This document shows, in pieces, positions 1-7,175 of a DNA stretch of 23,774 nucleotides. The DNA comes from an uncultured Oscillospiraceae bacterium (GTDB taxonomy: Bacteria > Bacillota > Clostridia > Oscillospirales > Acutalibacteraceae). The notes beneath the pieces are model-generated. The model ran no database searches. It had not been told where the DNA came from and saw only the letters and a list, made by a program, of their open reading frames with translations. Position numbers and translations under genes: made by a program. Location of the stretch: positions 1 through 23,774 of the forward strand of contig CAJJPG010000015.1 of NCBI GenBank assembly GCA_905193585.1, written 5' to 3'. Position 1 is the first letter of the stretch, and each line of letters starts with the position of its first letter.

Positions 1-209
1 TTTTTTCCAGGCAGACCGGTCAGAGCATTAAGGAATATTTCGATGAGAAAAGAATTTCGCTTGCATGCGAGCTGCTTTCCAACGGATACAGCATTACCGA
101 TACCGCATACGAACTTAATTTTGAGTCGGTTCAGAGCTTCAACCGCGCCTTTAAAAGAATTATGGGGGTATCCCCAGGTAATTTCAACCCCGAAGCAAGC
201 CGCGGTTAA
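1..209 (+). CDS. AraC-family transcriptional regulator, C-terminal fragment
   Basis: Reading from base 3, the last 68 codons of a gene cut by the window edge end in TAA at 207-209. The fragment carries the second helix-turn-helix of the AraC/XylS DNA-binding domain: IKEYFDEKRISLACELL, then SITDTAYELNFESVQSFNRAFK, then a G-V-S-P-G-N-F tail matching the family G-x-S-P-x-x-[FY]. This half normally contacts the -35-proximal half-site. The N-terminal sensor domain lies outside the window, so the ligand is unknown. It points toward the operon from the far side of the MgtC gene; regulation of the sugar locus by it is possible but only a guess. The stop lies 4 bases from the stop of the converging MgtC gene. 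A longer reading from the ATG at 43 in another frame does not match any family and is discarded. Confidence 0.9.
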   Translation, partial: FSRQTGQSIKEYFDEKRISLACELLSNGYSITDTAYELNFESVQSFNRAFKRIMGVSPGNFNPEASRG

Positions 210-213
210 ATTT

Positions 214-861
214 TTACTCCTCCACCGCAAAAACTATATTTTCAACAGACGAAAGAACCGATACGTCCATATCTATCCGTTTATCTATTACCACATTAAG
301 CCCCACGCTGCCCTGATTTCCGCTTTTCGGCGCGAATATCTGGTAGGTAAAGCTTTCGGGAATTTCCCTTTCCAGCTCTTTTAATACTGCGTTCACCTTA
401 TATGCGTTATCTATTTCAATATAAATAACCTCTGCCGATTTGCGCTTGCGCTCAAACCTTGCAAACAAAACTATTGTGGATAAAAACAGCACCGTAACCG
501 CTACCGCGCCCACATAATAGCCGTAGCCAAGCGCCACGCCTATTGTCGCCGTTGTCCACACGCCCGCGGCGGTGGTAAGCCCGGTTATCATATTGTTGTT
601 TTTAAGTATTATCATACCCGCGCCCAAAAAGCCTATACCCGATACCACTTGAGCCGGTATTCTGAAAACATCGCCGTTATTGCCCAAAACATCCGATACA
701 AACATACTTGTCATGCTCGTCATACAAGCGCCGAGGCATACTAAAATATGCGTTCGCATACCCGCCGCTCTGCCGTGCCGCGCGCGTTCGCTGCCTATAA
801 GCCCGCCTATTACCACGGCGGCAAGCGCCCTTAAAACCGTATTTAAAATCATCTGCTGCAT
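214..861 (-). CDS. MgtC/SapB family membrane protein
   Basis: This 215-residue integral membrane protein belongs to the MgtC/SapB family. About five hydrophobic segments lie in residues 4-133, and a soluble C-terminal domain of roughly 75 residues follows. Family hallmarks are visible: G-S-E-R near residue 23 followed by the R-x-A-G-M-R-T-H-x-L-V-x-L-G-A stretch, the S-G-I-G-F-L-G-A-G loop near 74, and G-L-T-T-A-A-G-V-W near 94. Members modulate magnesium and acid-stress physiology and, in Salmonella, the F-type ATP synthase; the role in Clostridia is not established. The ATG follows a strong GGAGGGG ribosome binding site with about 7 bases of spacing. A weak promoter-like pair (TTGCAG at 905-910, TGATAT at 882-887, 17 bases apart) lies upstream. 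It is probably transcribed independently of the sugar operon, because a terminator lies between them. Confidence 0.93.
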   Translation of the reverse strand: MQQMILNTVLRALAAVVIGGLIGSERARHGRAAGMRTHILVCLGACMTSMTSMFVSDVLGNNGDVFRIPAQVVSGIGFLGAGMIILKNNNMITGLTTAAGVWTTATIGVALGYGYYVGAVAVTVLFLSTIVLFARFERKRKSAEVIYIEIDNAYKVNAVLKELEREIPESFTYQIFAPKSGNQGSVGLNVVIDKRIDMDVSVLSSVENIVFAVEE

Positions 862-972
862 AATTTCCCCTCCGAATTAAAATATCAGACAGTAAAACCC
901 GAAACTGCAAATCAAGCGCGGACAATACAATCAAAGCAGATCCGTGCTTTAATATGTTTTTCCCGATATAAA

Positions 973-1009
973 AAGAACAACCGACCGTGTAATAAGATTG
1001 GTTGTTCTT
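973..1009 (-). terminator. Intrinsic terminator closing the polysaccharide operon
   Basis: A perfect 10-bp stem (973-982 pairs with 1000-1009) encloses a 17-base loop. It lies 16 bases past the TAA of the SGNH protein gene. On the - strand the stem is followed by a short T-rich run (TTTATAT). The + strand side also has a T-run, so it could work in both directions, although no + strand gene ends here. The loop is large for a classical terminator. Confidence 0.75.
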
Positions 1010-1025
1010 AATTTTTCTCTATCCT

Positions 1026-3839
1026 TTATCCTTTAAAGGGTAAATCAAGATATCGGCATATACGCTCCGCAATTATTCGGTGTCCCTCCACCGTCGGGTG
1101 AGAGCCATCCTGTATAATGCCCGGATTTTCGCTGATTATGTCCGAAAAATCTATGTATGTTCCGTTAAGGTGATCCGTTATCTTTTTAAGCTCATCGCGG
1201 TAGCGTACCTTTTCAGATGTACAGTTCCATATTGTGTTAACCACCGCAACCTGCGCGCCGGTTTCCCGGCAGGTTTTTATTATAAGCTCAACCTTTTCCT
1301 TAAACGTATTAAAATCGCTTTGCATTCCGGCGTCGTTATGCCCGATTGCAAGCAAAACAACAGGAGCCTTGCAAACCGAGCGGATAACCTCACCCTTTAT
1401 ATCCACCAAACACTGACCGCTGTTGGAATAGTTCTGAACCGCCGCAGCGGATGGGTTTTCATAATAAGCTATTCCGTTTACGGTAACTTCCGCTCCGGGC
1501 TTCTTTTTTATTTTAAATTCCGAATTATCCGAAATTCCGGGCAGCGGAATATACATACTGCGGGCGCAAAGGTCTGCTTTTTCTTCGGTACATACCACGG
1601 TGGCAACGGTATTTTCGCCGACAGCCACATCAAAGCTGCCCTCGTTCGGTCCCGCCTGATAGTAAACATACATTCCGTTAATGCGCCCGGAATATTCCCT
1701 TCCTACGGTAACCGTAAGCTCCGCCGTATCGCCGCAGGATCGGTAATAATTAAACCCGAGCTGTGTACCGACTCCGCTCTGCCATGCTCCCGAGGAAACC
1801 GCTATACTGTGTAATTCATTATATGTTCCGAAATAGTTCTGCATACTGAACCGCATTGAGGTATAGCCGTAATTCCATGCGCCGAATTTTTCCGCAACGG
1901 AATTTTTAAGCAGCGCCGTATATGCCTGCTTAGGTATTTCGGGCGCATTCGCCCCGTGGGATATGCTGTCCCCGAGTATGTTTATACTCGGGCAGCCGTA
2001 GCTATCCTTTACCCTTTCAAGGAGCTCTGCCGAAACGGAAAACGCCGCGGTGTTTTCCCCGCCAGATAAAAGGAATTTCTTATATGCGGAAAGGTCAATA
2101 GCGTCTGTGCTCCCGTCACGGTTGAAGTCCGCGGTTCCGGTTTTCGGCGTATTAAACGAAATCATTTTTTTCAAAGCAACCAGGTCTTTAATATCGCGCT
2201 TGCCGTCTTCGTTTGAATCTCCGTATTTGAAAAGAAATTCACGGAAAAGGTCTTCGGTTCCATCCTCAGTTTTTAAAATATTTTTCTGCAAAACGGTCAA
2301 CGGATCACTGAGCGTAACGGCAGGCGGAGTAAAATATACCGCTCCGTCGGTCCCGCCGTAGCGCCCGAACTGATAAACAAATCTGTAAATCGAGTCGCTG
2401 CTCCAGTCGGTACCGTCATTGCTTGAAAGGGTCGATTTCGGAATAAACACATACCCCCTGAAGCCCTTTTGCGGAAGGTCTATCAGTTCATTATCCCCGC
2501 CGTAAGATATTTTCCAATCGCTGTCGCCCTCGGCAAAGGTGTAATAAGGCAGATTTGTTTTCGCGCACATTTTCCATGACGCCGATTTCTTGGGGATAAA
2601 ATATGCCGCCATTTGCTTTGACTCCGCCGCCATTCTCACATAGAAAATTATCCCTGTACCGTTTTTCAGCGAAACTGCGTTTTCCGCCGACAGCGCCGCG
2701 TCAAATATAAGCCCGCGCCGCGCATAGTCTTCAAGATTATTAACGCGGTCATATTCAGTCACGGTACTGTCGAGCTTAAAATTACAGCCGTATAAGGGTG
2801 AAAAGTTCGGAGCAGCGGAAAGCGTTACTTTACCCACAGGATTGTTTTCGTTGCTCGCCAGCTCCCACCAAGCGCCGCCGAAATAGCCCCCGTCGCCCGC
2901 CGACAGCGGATCGACCGTGATAAGCGTTTTTCCCATGTCTGCCGTTTCCGTCGGCAAAGTAATACTGCGGACATTCAGATATTTGTCATTATTATAAAAC
3001 AGCGGGCTTTTTTCGCCGTTTTCAAGCTCTGCCACCGCTATGCTTGAATTAAGCGGATCGCCGAGTACAATAATCGGCTGTGAAAAATAAGCCGCGCCCT
3101 CTTCGCCGCCGTAGCGCCCGAACTGAATTTGAAGTCGGGCGAGCTTTAACGAATCCCAATTATCAGCCATAACCGACTCCCGCGGGAAATAAACATATCC
3201 CTCAAAGCCGCTTTCGGGCAGGGCGGCAACATCGCCGTTTTCACCCGTAAGCCTCTGCCATTCGGCTCCGCCTTTTGAGAGTATGTAATAGGCGTTGCCG
3301 GTTTTAAGGCACATATCATACCGCGTTCCCGATGTTACGAAATACGGAACAAACTGTTTTGCATTTTCGGGCATCCTGACATAAAGCATAATGCCCTCGG
3401 CGCCGTTTAAGGACTGCTGCTTTTCGGCGGGAAACAGAGCGCTGACAACCACGCCCCACCGCGCGTAATCGTAATTTCCGTTTACCCTGTCGGTTTCGGT
3501 TTCTGTGCTGTCAAGCCTTAATCCGAGCGGCAGGTACGGCAGCAGCGACTCGGCTGCGGAAAACGTTACCGTTCCGAGCGGCGTGTTTGTATATCCCACC
3601 GCACTGTAAGCCGCCATACCCCACCATTGCTGATCCGCGCCGTAATAAGCCTCGCTTGCATTTGGTTTACCGGCATTCCAAACCGATATTACCGTATCGG
3701 GAGCGCTTAATTCATCGGGCAATTGCATTGGTCTTATTTTCAGCGCGGAGGTATTTTCCGAAAGCGCCGATATACCGACGGGTATAACAAGCAAAACGGA
3801 AAGCAATAAAGCCGCCGCTTTTTTAAAGTATTTATTCAT
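1026..3839 (-). CDS. Secreted two-module, dockerin, SGNH/GDSL esterase protein
   Basis: This 937-residue exported protein starts with a signal peptide (MNKYFKKAAALLL..., cleavage near residue 26). Two copies of the locus-specific module follow at about 34-262 and 285-513, each with W-W, L-D-S-T, D-R-V-N and Q-F-G-R-Y-G-G signatures. An internal type I dockerin lies at about 539-593. The C-terminal SGNH hydrolase (617-932) shows block I I-L-G-D-S-I-S with nucleophile Ser625, block III G-H-N-D (833-836, oxyanion Asn835) and block V D-G-S-H-P (Asp911, His914). Such enzymes usually remove acetyl or other acyl groups from glycans. Between blocks I and III there is an insertion of about 100 residues (700-797) that reads as beta-rich. 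The ATG follows GGGAGA. It is the last gene of the run, 23 bases after the DUF4874 gene. Acyl-glycan esterase activity is inferred from the family; the substrate is unknown. Confidence 0.9.
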   Translation of the reverse strand: MNKYFKKAAALLLSVLLVIPVGISALSENTSALKIRPMQLPDELSAPDTVISVWNAGKPNASEAYYGADQQWWGMAAYSAVGYTNTPLGTVTFSAAESLLPYLPLGLRLDSTETETDRVNGNYDYARWGVVVSALFPAEKQQSLNGAEGIMLYVRMPENAKQFVPYFVTSGTRYDMCLKTGNAYYILSKGGAEWQRLTGENGDVAALPESGFEGYVYFPRESVMADNWDSLKLARLQIQFGRYGGEEGAAYFSQPIIVLGDPLNSSIAVAELENGEKSPLFYNNDKYLNVRSITLPTETADMGKTLITVDPLSAGDGGYFGGAWWELASNENNPVGKVTLSAAPNFSPLYGCNFKLDSTVTEYDRVNNLEDYARRGLIFDAALSAENAVSLKNGTGIIFYVRMAAESKQMAAYFIPKKSASWKMCAKTNLPYYTFAEGDSDWKISYGGDNELIDLPQKGFRGYVFIPKSTLSSNDGTDWSSDSIYRFVYQFGRYGGTDGAVYFTPPAVTLSDPLTVLQKNILKTEDGTEDLFREFLFKYGDSNEDGKRDIKDLVALKKMISFNTPKTGTADFNRDGSTDAIDLSAYKKFLLSGGENTAAFSVSAELLERVKDSYGCPSINILGDSISHGANAPEIPKQAYTALLKNSVAEKFGAWNYGYTSMRFSMQNYFGTYNELHSIAVSSGAWQSGVGTQLGFNYYRSCGDTAELTVTVGREYSGRINGMYVYYQAGPNEGSFDVAVGENTVATVVCTEEKADLCARSMYIPLPGISDNSEFKIKKKPGAEVTVNGIAYYENPSAAAVQNYSNSGQCLVDIKGEVIRSVCKAPVVLLAIGHNDAGMQSDFNTFKEKVELIIKTCRETGAQVAVVNTIWNCTSEKVRYRDELKKITDHLNGTYIDFSDIISENPGIIQDGSHPTVEGHRIIAERICRYLDLPFKG
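2061..2225 (-). other. Internal type I dockerin domain of the SGNH protein
   Basis: Two calcium-loop repeats of the dockerin pattern D-x-N-x-D-G-x-x-D-x-x-D occur at residues 541-552 and 571-582, each followed by a helix (DLVALKKMI and DLSAYKKFLL). Both loops keep all acidic ligands, so the domain looks functional. It sits between the repeat modules and the esterase, not at a terminus, which is less common for dockerins. Confidence 0.9.
2301..2987 (-). repeat. Surface module copy 2 in the SGNH protein
   Basis: Residues about 285-513 repeat the layout of residues 34-262. It opens with K-Y-L-N-V-R-S-I-T-L-P, then W-W, N-P-V-G-K-V-T-L-S, K-L-D-S-T-V-T-E-Y-D-R-V-N, A-R-R-G, I-P-K-S-T-L, D-G-T-D-W and ends with Q-F-G-R-Y-G-G and V-T-L-S-D-P-L. 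This protein-level repeat is closer to the modules of the 5327-7117 gene than to copy 1 of its own gene. Confidence 0.85.
3054..3740 (-). repeat. Surface module copy 1 in the SGNH protein
   Basis: Residues about 34-262 hold the module directly after the signal peptide: L-K-I-R-P-M-Q-L-P-D-E-L-S-A, Q-W-W-G, R-L-D-S-T, D-R-V-N, G-F-E-G-Y-V-Y-F-P-R, and Q-F-G-R-Y-G-G-E-E-G-A. It is the most diverged of the four well-kept dockerin-linked copies. Confidence 0.85.
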
Positions 3840-3862
3840 CGTTTATTTTCTCCCGATTCGTT

Positions 3863-5317
3863 TTAATCCAAAGTATAAAGTACGTTATATCCGTTAATAA
3901 AATCAAGATTATTCGCAAGACGCGCGTACTGACCGGCGCTGTTTTTCAAATAAAACGCAACCGAGCAGCGCATATCGGTATCGGGCAGCATAAGCTCACC
4001 CTCGACGGTATATTCGGGACTTTCGGTATTTGAATAATTCAGCGGGTCGCGGTTATACCATTTTTCAGGTTCGCCGCATTCGATTTCGTCTATAACATTG
4101 CCGTCTCCGTCCAGCAGGACAAACCCGCTTTTCATATTAAACGCCGCCGAAAAGCCGTAATTTTTAAGTCTGAGTTTGATTTTCAGGGGTGTGCCCGTAA
4201 CGCCCAAGCCTCTTATTTCCGTTTTTACGGCGGAAATTCTGTAGCCCAAATGATCCCTTATAAACTCAAATACATTGCGCGGCACCGTTTCGCCGTTTGC
4301 GTTTTTAAGCCAATTCGGGTCGTATATTATGCCGTGCTCCACGAGAAACTCGGGCGTTATTAGCAGATTTTTCCATTTACCTATTTCCGACTTTGTTCGG
4401 TCAGCCATATCAAGGTACGAATGGTGTATGCTGAGCGTTGTAAACCGATGCTCGGAAAGTTGCTCGATCACCTTATAACCGTCAACCGTAACGCCGTTGT
4501 TTATAAGCCAGTTATTCCAATAAAGTTCGCCCTCCTGCGGGGTATACGGTGCTTCCTTTATAAGCTGCTCCCATTGCCCGCTGCCGTCGTCAAGCCCGCC
4601 CGTGCCCGAAACTCCGGGTGTGTTTGCGGGCACCTTGCCGAAAACCGAATCGTTTTCAATGCCTATACGGTTATAATAGCTTTTATCTTTAAGCAGATTT
4701 TTATATGCCGGCAGGCGAATAAGTGCATAAAGCCCGTTCGGAACAACCAGCTTTTCCATTACCGTACTTGCCATCTCGGTAAGGTCATGCTCGTAATAGT
4801 CGCTGTGCCACTCGCCCCACGCCCCCGCAAAGCAAATCGGGAACGCCTGTATGCACTGCTTTATTTCAGGCATTATTTCGGATATTTGCGCTATATGCCG
4901 CAATGTCATTTCCTGCGTTGCGTCCTCATTTTCACCGTTCGACGGCTCAAAAATATAGCAAAACCTCGGTTGCCCCTTTACACCCATTTCAAGCTGAACG
5001 GTGTAAAATAACCTTATCGCTTCAAGCCCCGCAGGCGTTATTTCGCGGTCGTGAAAGCCTGTAAGATAAAAATAGTTCTGCATAACAAGAGTGGTATCCC
5101 CCGGGTCGGCGGCAAACTGCCCCATACGCGCTTTTATTATGTTATACGCATGCTCGCGCATTTTTTCCGCGCTCATCTGCGACATTTCGTAAACGTCTAT
5201 ATTCGTTGAGCCGCGAAAACCTCTGTCCGGGTTGTAAGCCGTGGCGAGATCCCCGGCGGAATACAAAGGTTCGGAATCTACCGAAAGCATACCCTTACTG
5301 TATAATTTACTGTCCAT
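3863..5317 (-). CDS. DUF4874/DUF4832 protein without signal peptide
   Basis: The 484-residue product has the N-terminal DUF4874 signature N-P-D-R-G-F (29-34), the G-A-W-G-E-W-H motif (165-171), and a DUF4832-type region from about 215 with F-E-F-I-R-D-H-L-G-Y-R at 350-360, ending in a probable beta-sandwich (365-475). These families are uncharacterised. The layout and the W-G-E-W motif suggest a TIM-barrel glycoside-hydrolase-like fold with Glu169 as a candidate catalytic acid, which is an inference. It is a close paralogue of the lipoprotein at 8670-10382, by eye about two thirds to three quarters identical from N-P-D-R-G-F onward. Unlike that protein it has no signal peptide, although nearly all its neighbours are exported. 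The ATG has an AAGGGA site just upstream. It lies in the same frame as the preceding dockerin gene, separated by one TGA and three codons, so it may have been or still be the C-terminal part of that protein. Confidence 0.88.
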   Translation of the reverse strand: MDSKLYSKGMLSVDSEPLYSAGDLATAYNPDRGFRGSTNIDVYEMSQMSAEKMREHAYNIIKARMGQFAADPGDTTLVMQNYFYLTGFHDREITPAGLEAIRLFYTVQLEMGVKGQPRFCYIFEPSNGENEDATQEMTLRHIAQISEIMPEIKQCIQAFPICFAGAWGEWHSDYYEHDLTEMASTVMEKLVVPNGLYALIRLPAYKNLLKDKSYYNRIGIENDSVFGKVPANTPGVSGTGGLDDGSGQWEQLIKEAPYTPQEGELYWNNWLINNGVTVDGYKVIEQLSEHRFTTLSIHHSYLDMADRTKSEIGKWKNLLITPEFLVEHGIIYDPNWLKNANGETVPRNVFEFIRDHLGYRISAVKTEIRGLGVTGTPLKIKLRLKNYGFSAAFNMKSGFVLLDGDGNVIDEIECGEPEKWYNRDPLNYSNTESPEYTVEGELMLPDTDMRCSVAFYLKNSAGQYARLANNLDFINGYNVLYTLD

Positions 5318-5329
5318 AATTTCCCTTCA
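5318..5329 (-). other. In-frame TGA and ribosome binding site joining two genes
   Basis: On the - strand the sequence is TGA AGG GAA ATT followed by the ATG of the DUF4874 gene. The TGA ends the dockerin protein, and the three codons after it keep the same frame. AAGGGA overlaps the stop and gives a plausible ribosome binding site 5 bases before the ATG. The base after the stop is A, which is not a known strongly leaky context. Confidence 0.85.
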
Positions 5330-7117
5330 TAAATCGGGCAGCCCCGTAAGTATCAGCTTACGGAGTCCCGCCAAATCGGCTGCTTCAACTCTGCCGTTTT
5401 TATCAATATCCGCCCTGTCCGTCGCTATTGTATAGCCGCAAAGCATTTTTTTAAGAACTATAACATCCAAAACATCAACGCATCCGTCAAGGTTAAGGTC
5501 CCCGTCGGCGTAGCTTACTTCGGCAAAAAGATCTGTCGGCTCGCTTGCGCCCTCAGCCAGCGCGAGGGTCGTGTTCTCCACAGAAAGCGGATCGTCAAGA
5601 GTTACAACGGGAAGTGAGAAATAGACCGCTCCGTCTTCGCCGCCGTAACGCCCGAACTGATACTGTATGCGGGTTATGCTTTCCGTATCCCAATCGGTGC
5701 CGTCGCCGTTTGCAAGGGTGGATTTCGGAATAAACAGGTATCCCTCAAAGCCGTTTTCGGGCAGCATAACAAGCTCGCCGTCGGGTCCGGCGGCACTCTG
5801 CCACGCGGTTTCGCCCTTTTTGAGCGTATAATACGGAAGTTCTGTTTTGACCCTGAAATTCCACGAGCCGCCGCTAGTTATAAAGTACGGCGCAAACCAT
5901 TTGGAATTCTGCGGCATTTTAAGGTAAACCATAACCCCCGTGCCGCCGTTTAACGGTACGGCGTTTTCCTCTGTAACCATTACGTTGACCGAAGCGTTTC
6001 TGCGCGGGTAATCGGGCGCTTCGTTTACACGGTCATATTCAAGAGCGGTACTGTCAAGTTTAAGATTATAGGCGGTAAACGGCATGTAATTCGGGCAGGA
6101 TGATAAAGTGACGCGCCCTGCCGACGGGTTATCAAGACCCATAACCAAGCCCCACCATTTGCCGTCGACCGTTGCGTCGCCGCCTGCCGCACCGGGGTTC
6201 ATAGCGGCTATCGTCATGCGCGATCTGTTAATATCGCTCGGCATTTTCATTGCCCTGACTCCGAGATATTTACTTGTGAAAAGACGCTGAATTTCAGAAT
6301 TACCCTCAACCTCTATGGTTGAAAAATCGGTCATTTCAAGCGGGTCGGAAAGCGTTACTATCGGCGCGGAAAAATAAACCGCTCCCTCTTCGCCGCCGTA
6401 GCGCCCAAACTGATACTGTATGCGGGTTATGCTTTCGGTATCCCAATCGGTGCCGTCGCCGTTTGCAAGGGTGGATTTCGGAATGAACAGGTACCCCTCA
6501 AAGCCGTTTTCGGGCAGCGAGACAATCTCGCCGTCGGAGCCCTCGGCGCTCTGCCATGCAGCCTCGCCCTTTTTGAGCGTGTAATACGGAAGTCCCGTTT
6601 TAACCCTGAAGCTCCACGAACCGCCGCTCGTTATAAAATACGGCGCAAACTCTTTTGAATTTTGCGACATTTTAAGGTAGACCATAACCCCCGTGCCGCC
6701 TTTCAACGTTACGGCGTTTTTACTCGTAACCATAACATTGACCGAGGCATTTCTGCGAGGGTAATCGGGCGCTTCGTTTACGCGGTCATACTCAATCGAC
6801 GTACTGTCCAGTTTAAGATTATAGGCAGTAAACGGCGTGTAGTTATGACAGGTTGATAAAGTAACGCGCCCTGCCGACGGATTTTCAGAACCCCTAACCA
6901 AGCCCCACCATTGACCGTCAACCGTTGCGTCGCCGCCTGCCGCGCCCGGATTCATGGCGGCTATTTCCGTATCGGAAGCGCTCAACTCATCGGGTAAGTA
7001 CATCGGGCGGATTTTCAGAACCCCCGCGTTTTCAGCGGCAACCGCCGCACCGAGTAAAGAGACAAGAAGTGCAGACGCTGAGAAAAAAGATAAAACAGAT
7101 TTTAATAGCTTTTTCAT
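5327..7117 (-). CDS. Secreted two-module protein with C-terminal dockerin
   Basis: This 596-residue exported protein has a signal peptide (MKKLLKSVLSFF..., cleavage near A-V-A-A at 25-28) and two nearly identical copies of the locus module at about 34-260 and 285-511, with W-W-G at 70-72 and 321-323, exactly 251 residues apart. A type I dockerin at 537-592 (loops starting at Asp540 and Asp570) completes it. No catalytic domain is present, so on its own it looks like a carbohydrate- or surface-binding subunit that docks to a cohesin scaffold. A good AGGAGAG ribosome binding site precedes the ATG. The next gene starts 9 bases after the stop in the same frame. A readthrough product would have the order module-module-dockerin-enzyme, like the SGNH protein. 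Binding function is inferred from architecture only. Confidence 0.88.
   Translation of the reverse strand: MKKLLKSVLSFFSASALLVSLLGAAVAAENAGVLKIRPMYLPDELSASDTEIAAMNPGAAGGDATVDGQWWGLVRGSENPSAGRVTLSTCHNYTPFTAYNLKLDSTSIEYDRVNEAPDYPRRNASVNVMVTSKNAVTLKGGTGVMVYLKMSQNSKEFAPYFITSGGSWSFRVKTGLPYYTLKKGEAAWQSAEGSDGEIVSLPENGFEGYLFIPKSTLANGDGTDWDTESITRIQYQFGRYGGEEGAVYFSAPIVTLSDPLEMTDFSTIEVEGNSEIQRLFTSKYLGVRAMKMPSDINRSRMTIAAMNPGAAGGDATVDGKWWGLVMGLDNPSAGRVTLSSCPNYMPFTAYNLKLDSTALEYDRVNEAPDYPRRNASVNVMVTEENAVPLNGGTGVMVYLKMPQNSKWFAPYFITSGGSWNFRVKTELPYYTLKKGETAWQSAAGPDGELVMLPENGFEGYLFIPKSTLANGDGTDWDTESITRIQYQFGRYGGEDGAVYFSLPVVTLDDPLSVENTTLALAEGASEPTDLFAEVSYADGDLNLDGCVDVLDVIVLKKMLCGYTIATDRADIDKNGRVEAADLAGLRKLILTGLPDL
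5342..5509 (-). other. Type I dockerin at the C-terminus of the 596-residue protein
   Basis: Two duplicated calcium loops are visible: D-L-N-L-D-G-C-V-D-V-L-D (540-551) and D-I-D-K-N-G-R-V-E-A-A-D (570-581). The second replaces the usual Asp-Gly and the following Asp by Asn-Gly and Glu, which are tolerated ligands. Helices VIVLKKML and LAGLRKLIL follow. Confidence 0.88.
5585..7018 (-). repeat. Tandem 753-base module repeat in the dockerin gene
   Basis: The two module copies (about 6338-7018 and 5585-6265) are offset by exactly 753 bases and remain very similar at the DNA level. For example, the block from 5641 to about 5730 and that from 6394 to about 6483 differ at only a few bases. The third codon positions are also largely conserved, which points to recent duplication or gene conversion within the gene. 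Confidence 0.85.
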
Positions 7118-7136
7118 GGTACACTCTCCTTTAATT

Positions 7137-7167
7137 TATAATGTGCCGTCCGGCACGGGGCATTATA
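7137..7167 (-). promoter_or_regulatory. Intergenic stem-loop behind the solute-binding protein gene
   Basis: Seven perfect outer base pairs (7137-7143 with 7161-7167) enclose a smaller palindrome GTGCCG-TC-CGGCAC at 7143-7156. It lies 9 bases past the stop of the binding-protein gene and is not followed by T residues on the - strand, so it is not a classical terminator. Stem-loops at this place often protect the binding-protein part of a transporter mRNA from 3' exonucleases. That role is inferred here. Confidence 0.5.
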
Positions 7168-7175
7168 ATACGGCG

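Noticed and set aside
43..384. A + strand frame of 113 codons overlapping AraC and MgtC
   Set aside because: It runs in another frame through the AraC HTH and then antisense to MgtC; both real genes have clear family motifs.
862..972. Possible leader RNA or magnesium riboswitch upstream of the MgtC gene
   Set aside because: The stretch of about 110 bases is short, shows no long stem-loop series and no recognisable riboswitch core; only a weak promoter-like pair and a good ribosome binding site are visible.
1080..1814. A + strand open frame of 244 codons
   Set aside because: It is antisense to the SGNH domain, whose catalytic motifs are intact on the - strand. The + product has no recognisable pattern.
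4421..5011. A + strand open frame of 196 codons that resembles another + strand frame at 9234-9878
   Set aside because: Both lie opposite the paralogous DUF4874/DUF4832 genes in the same relative position. Their similarity follows from the coding strand, and no ribosome binding site or family match is seen.
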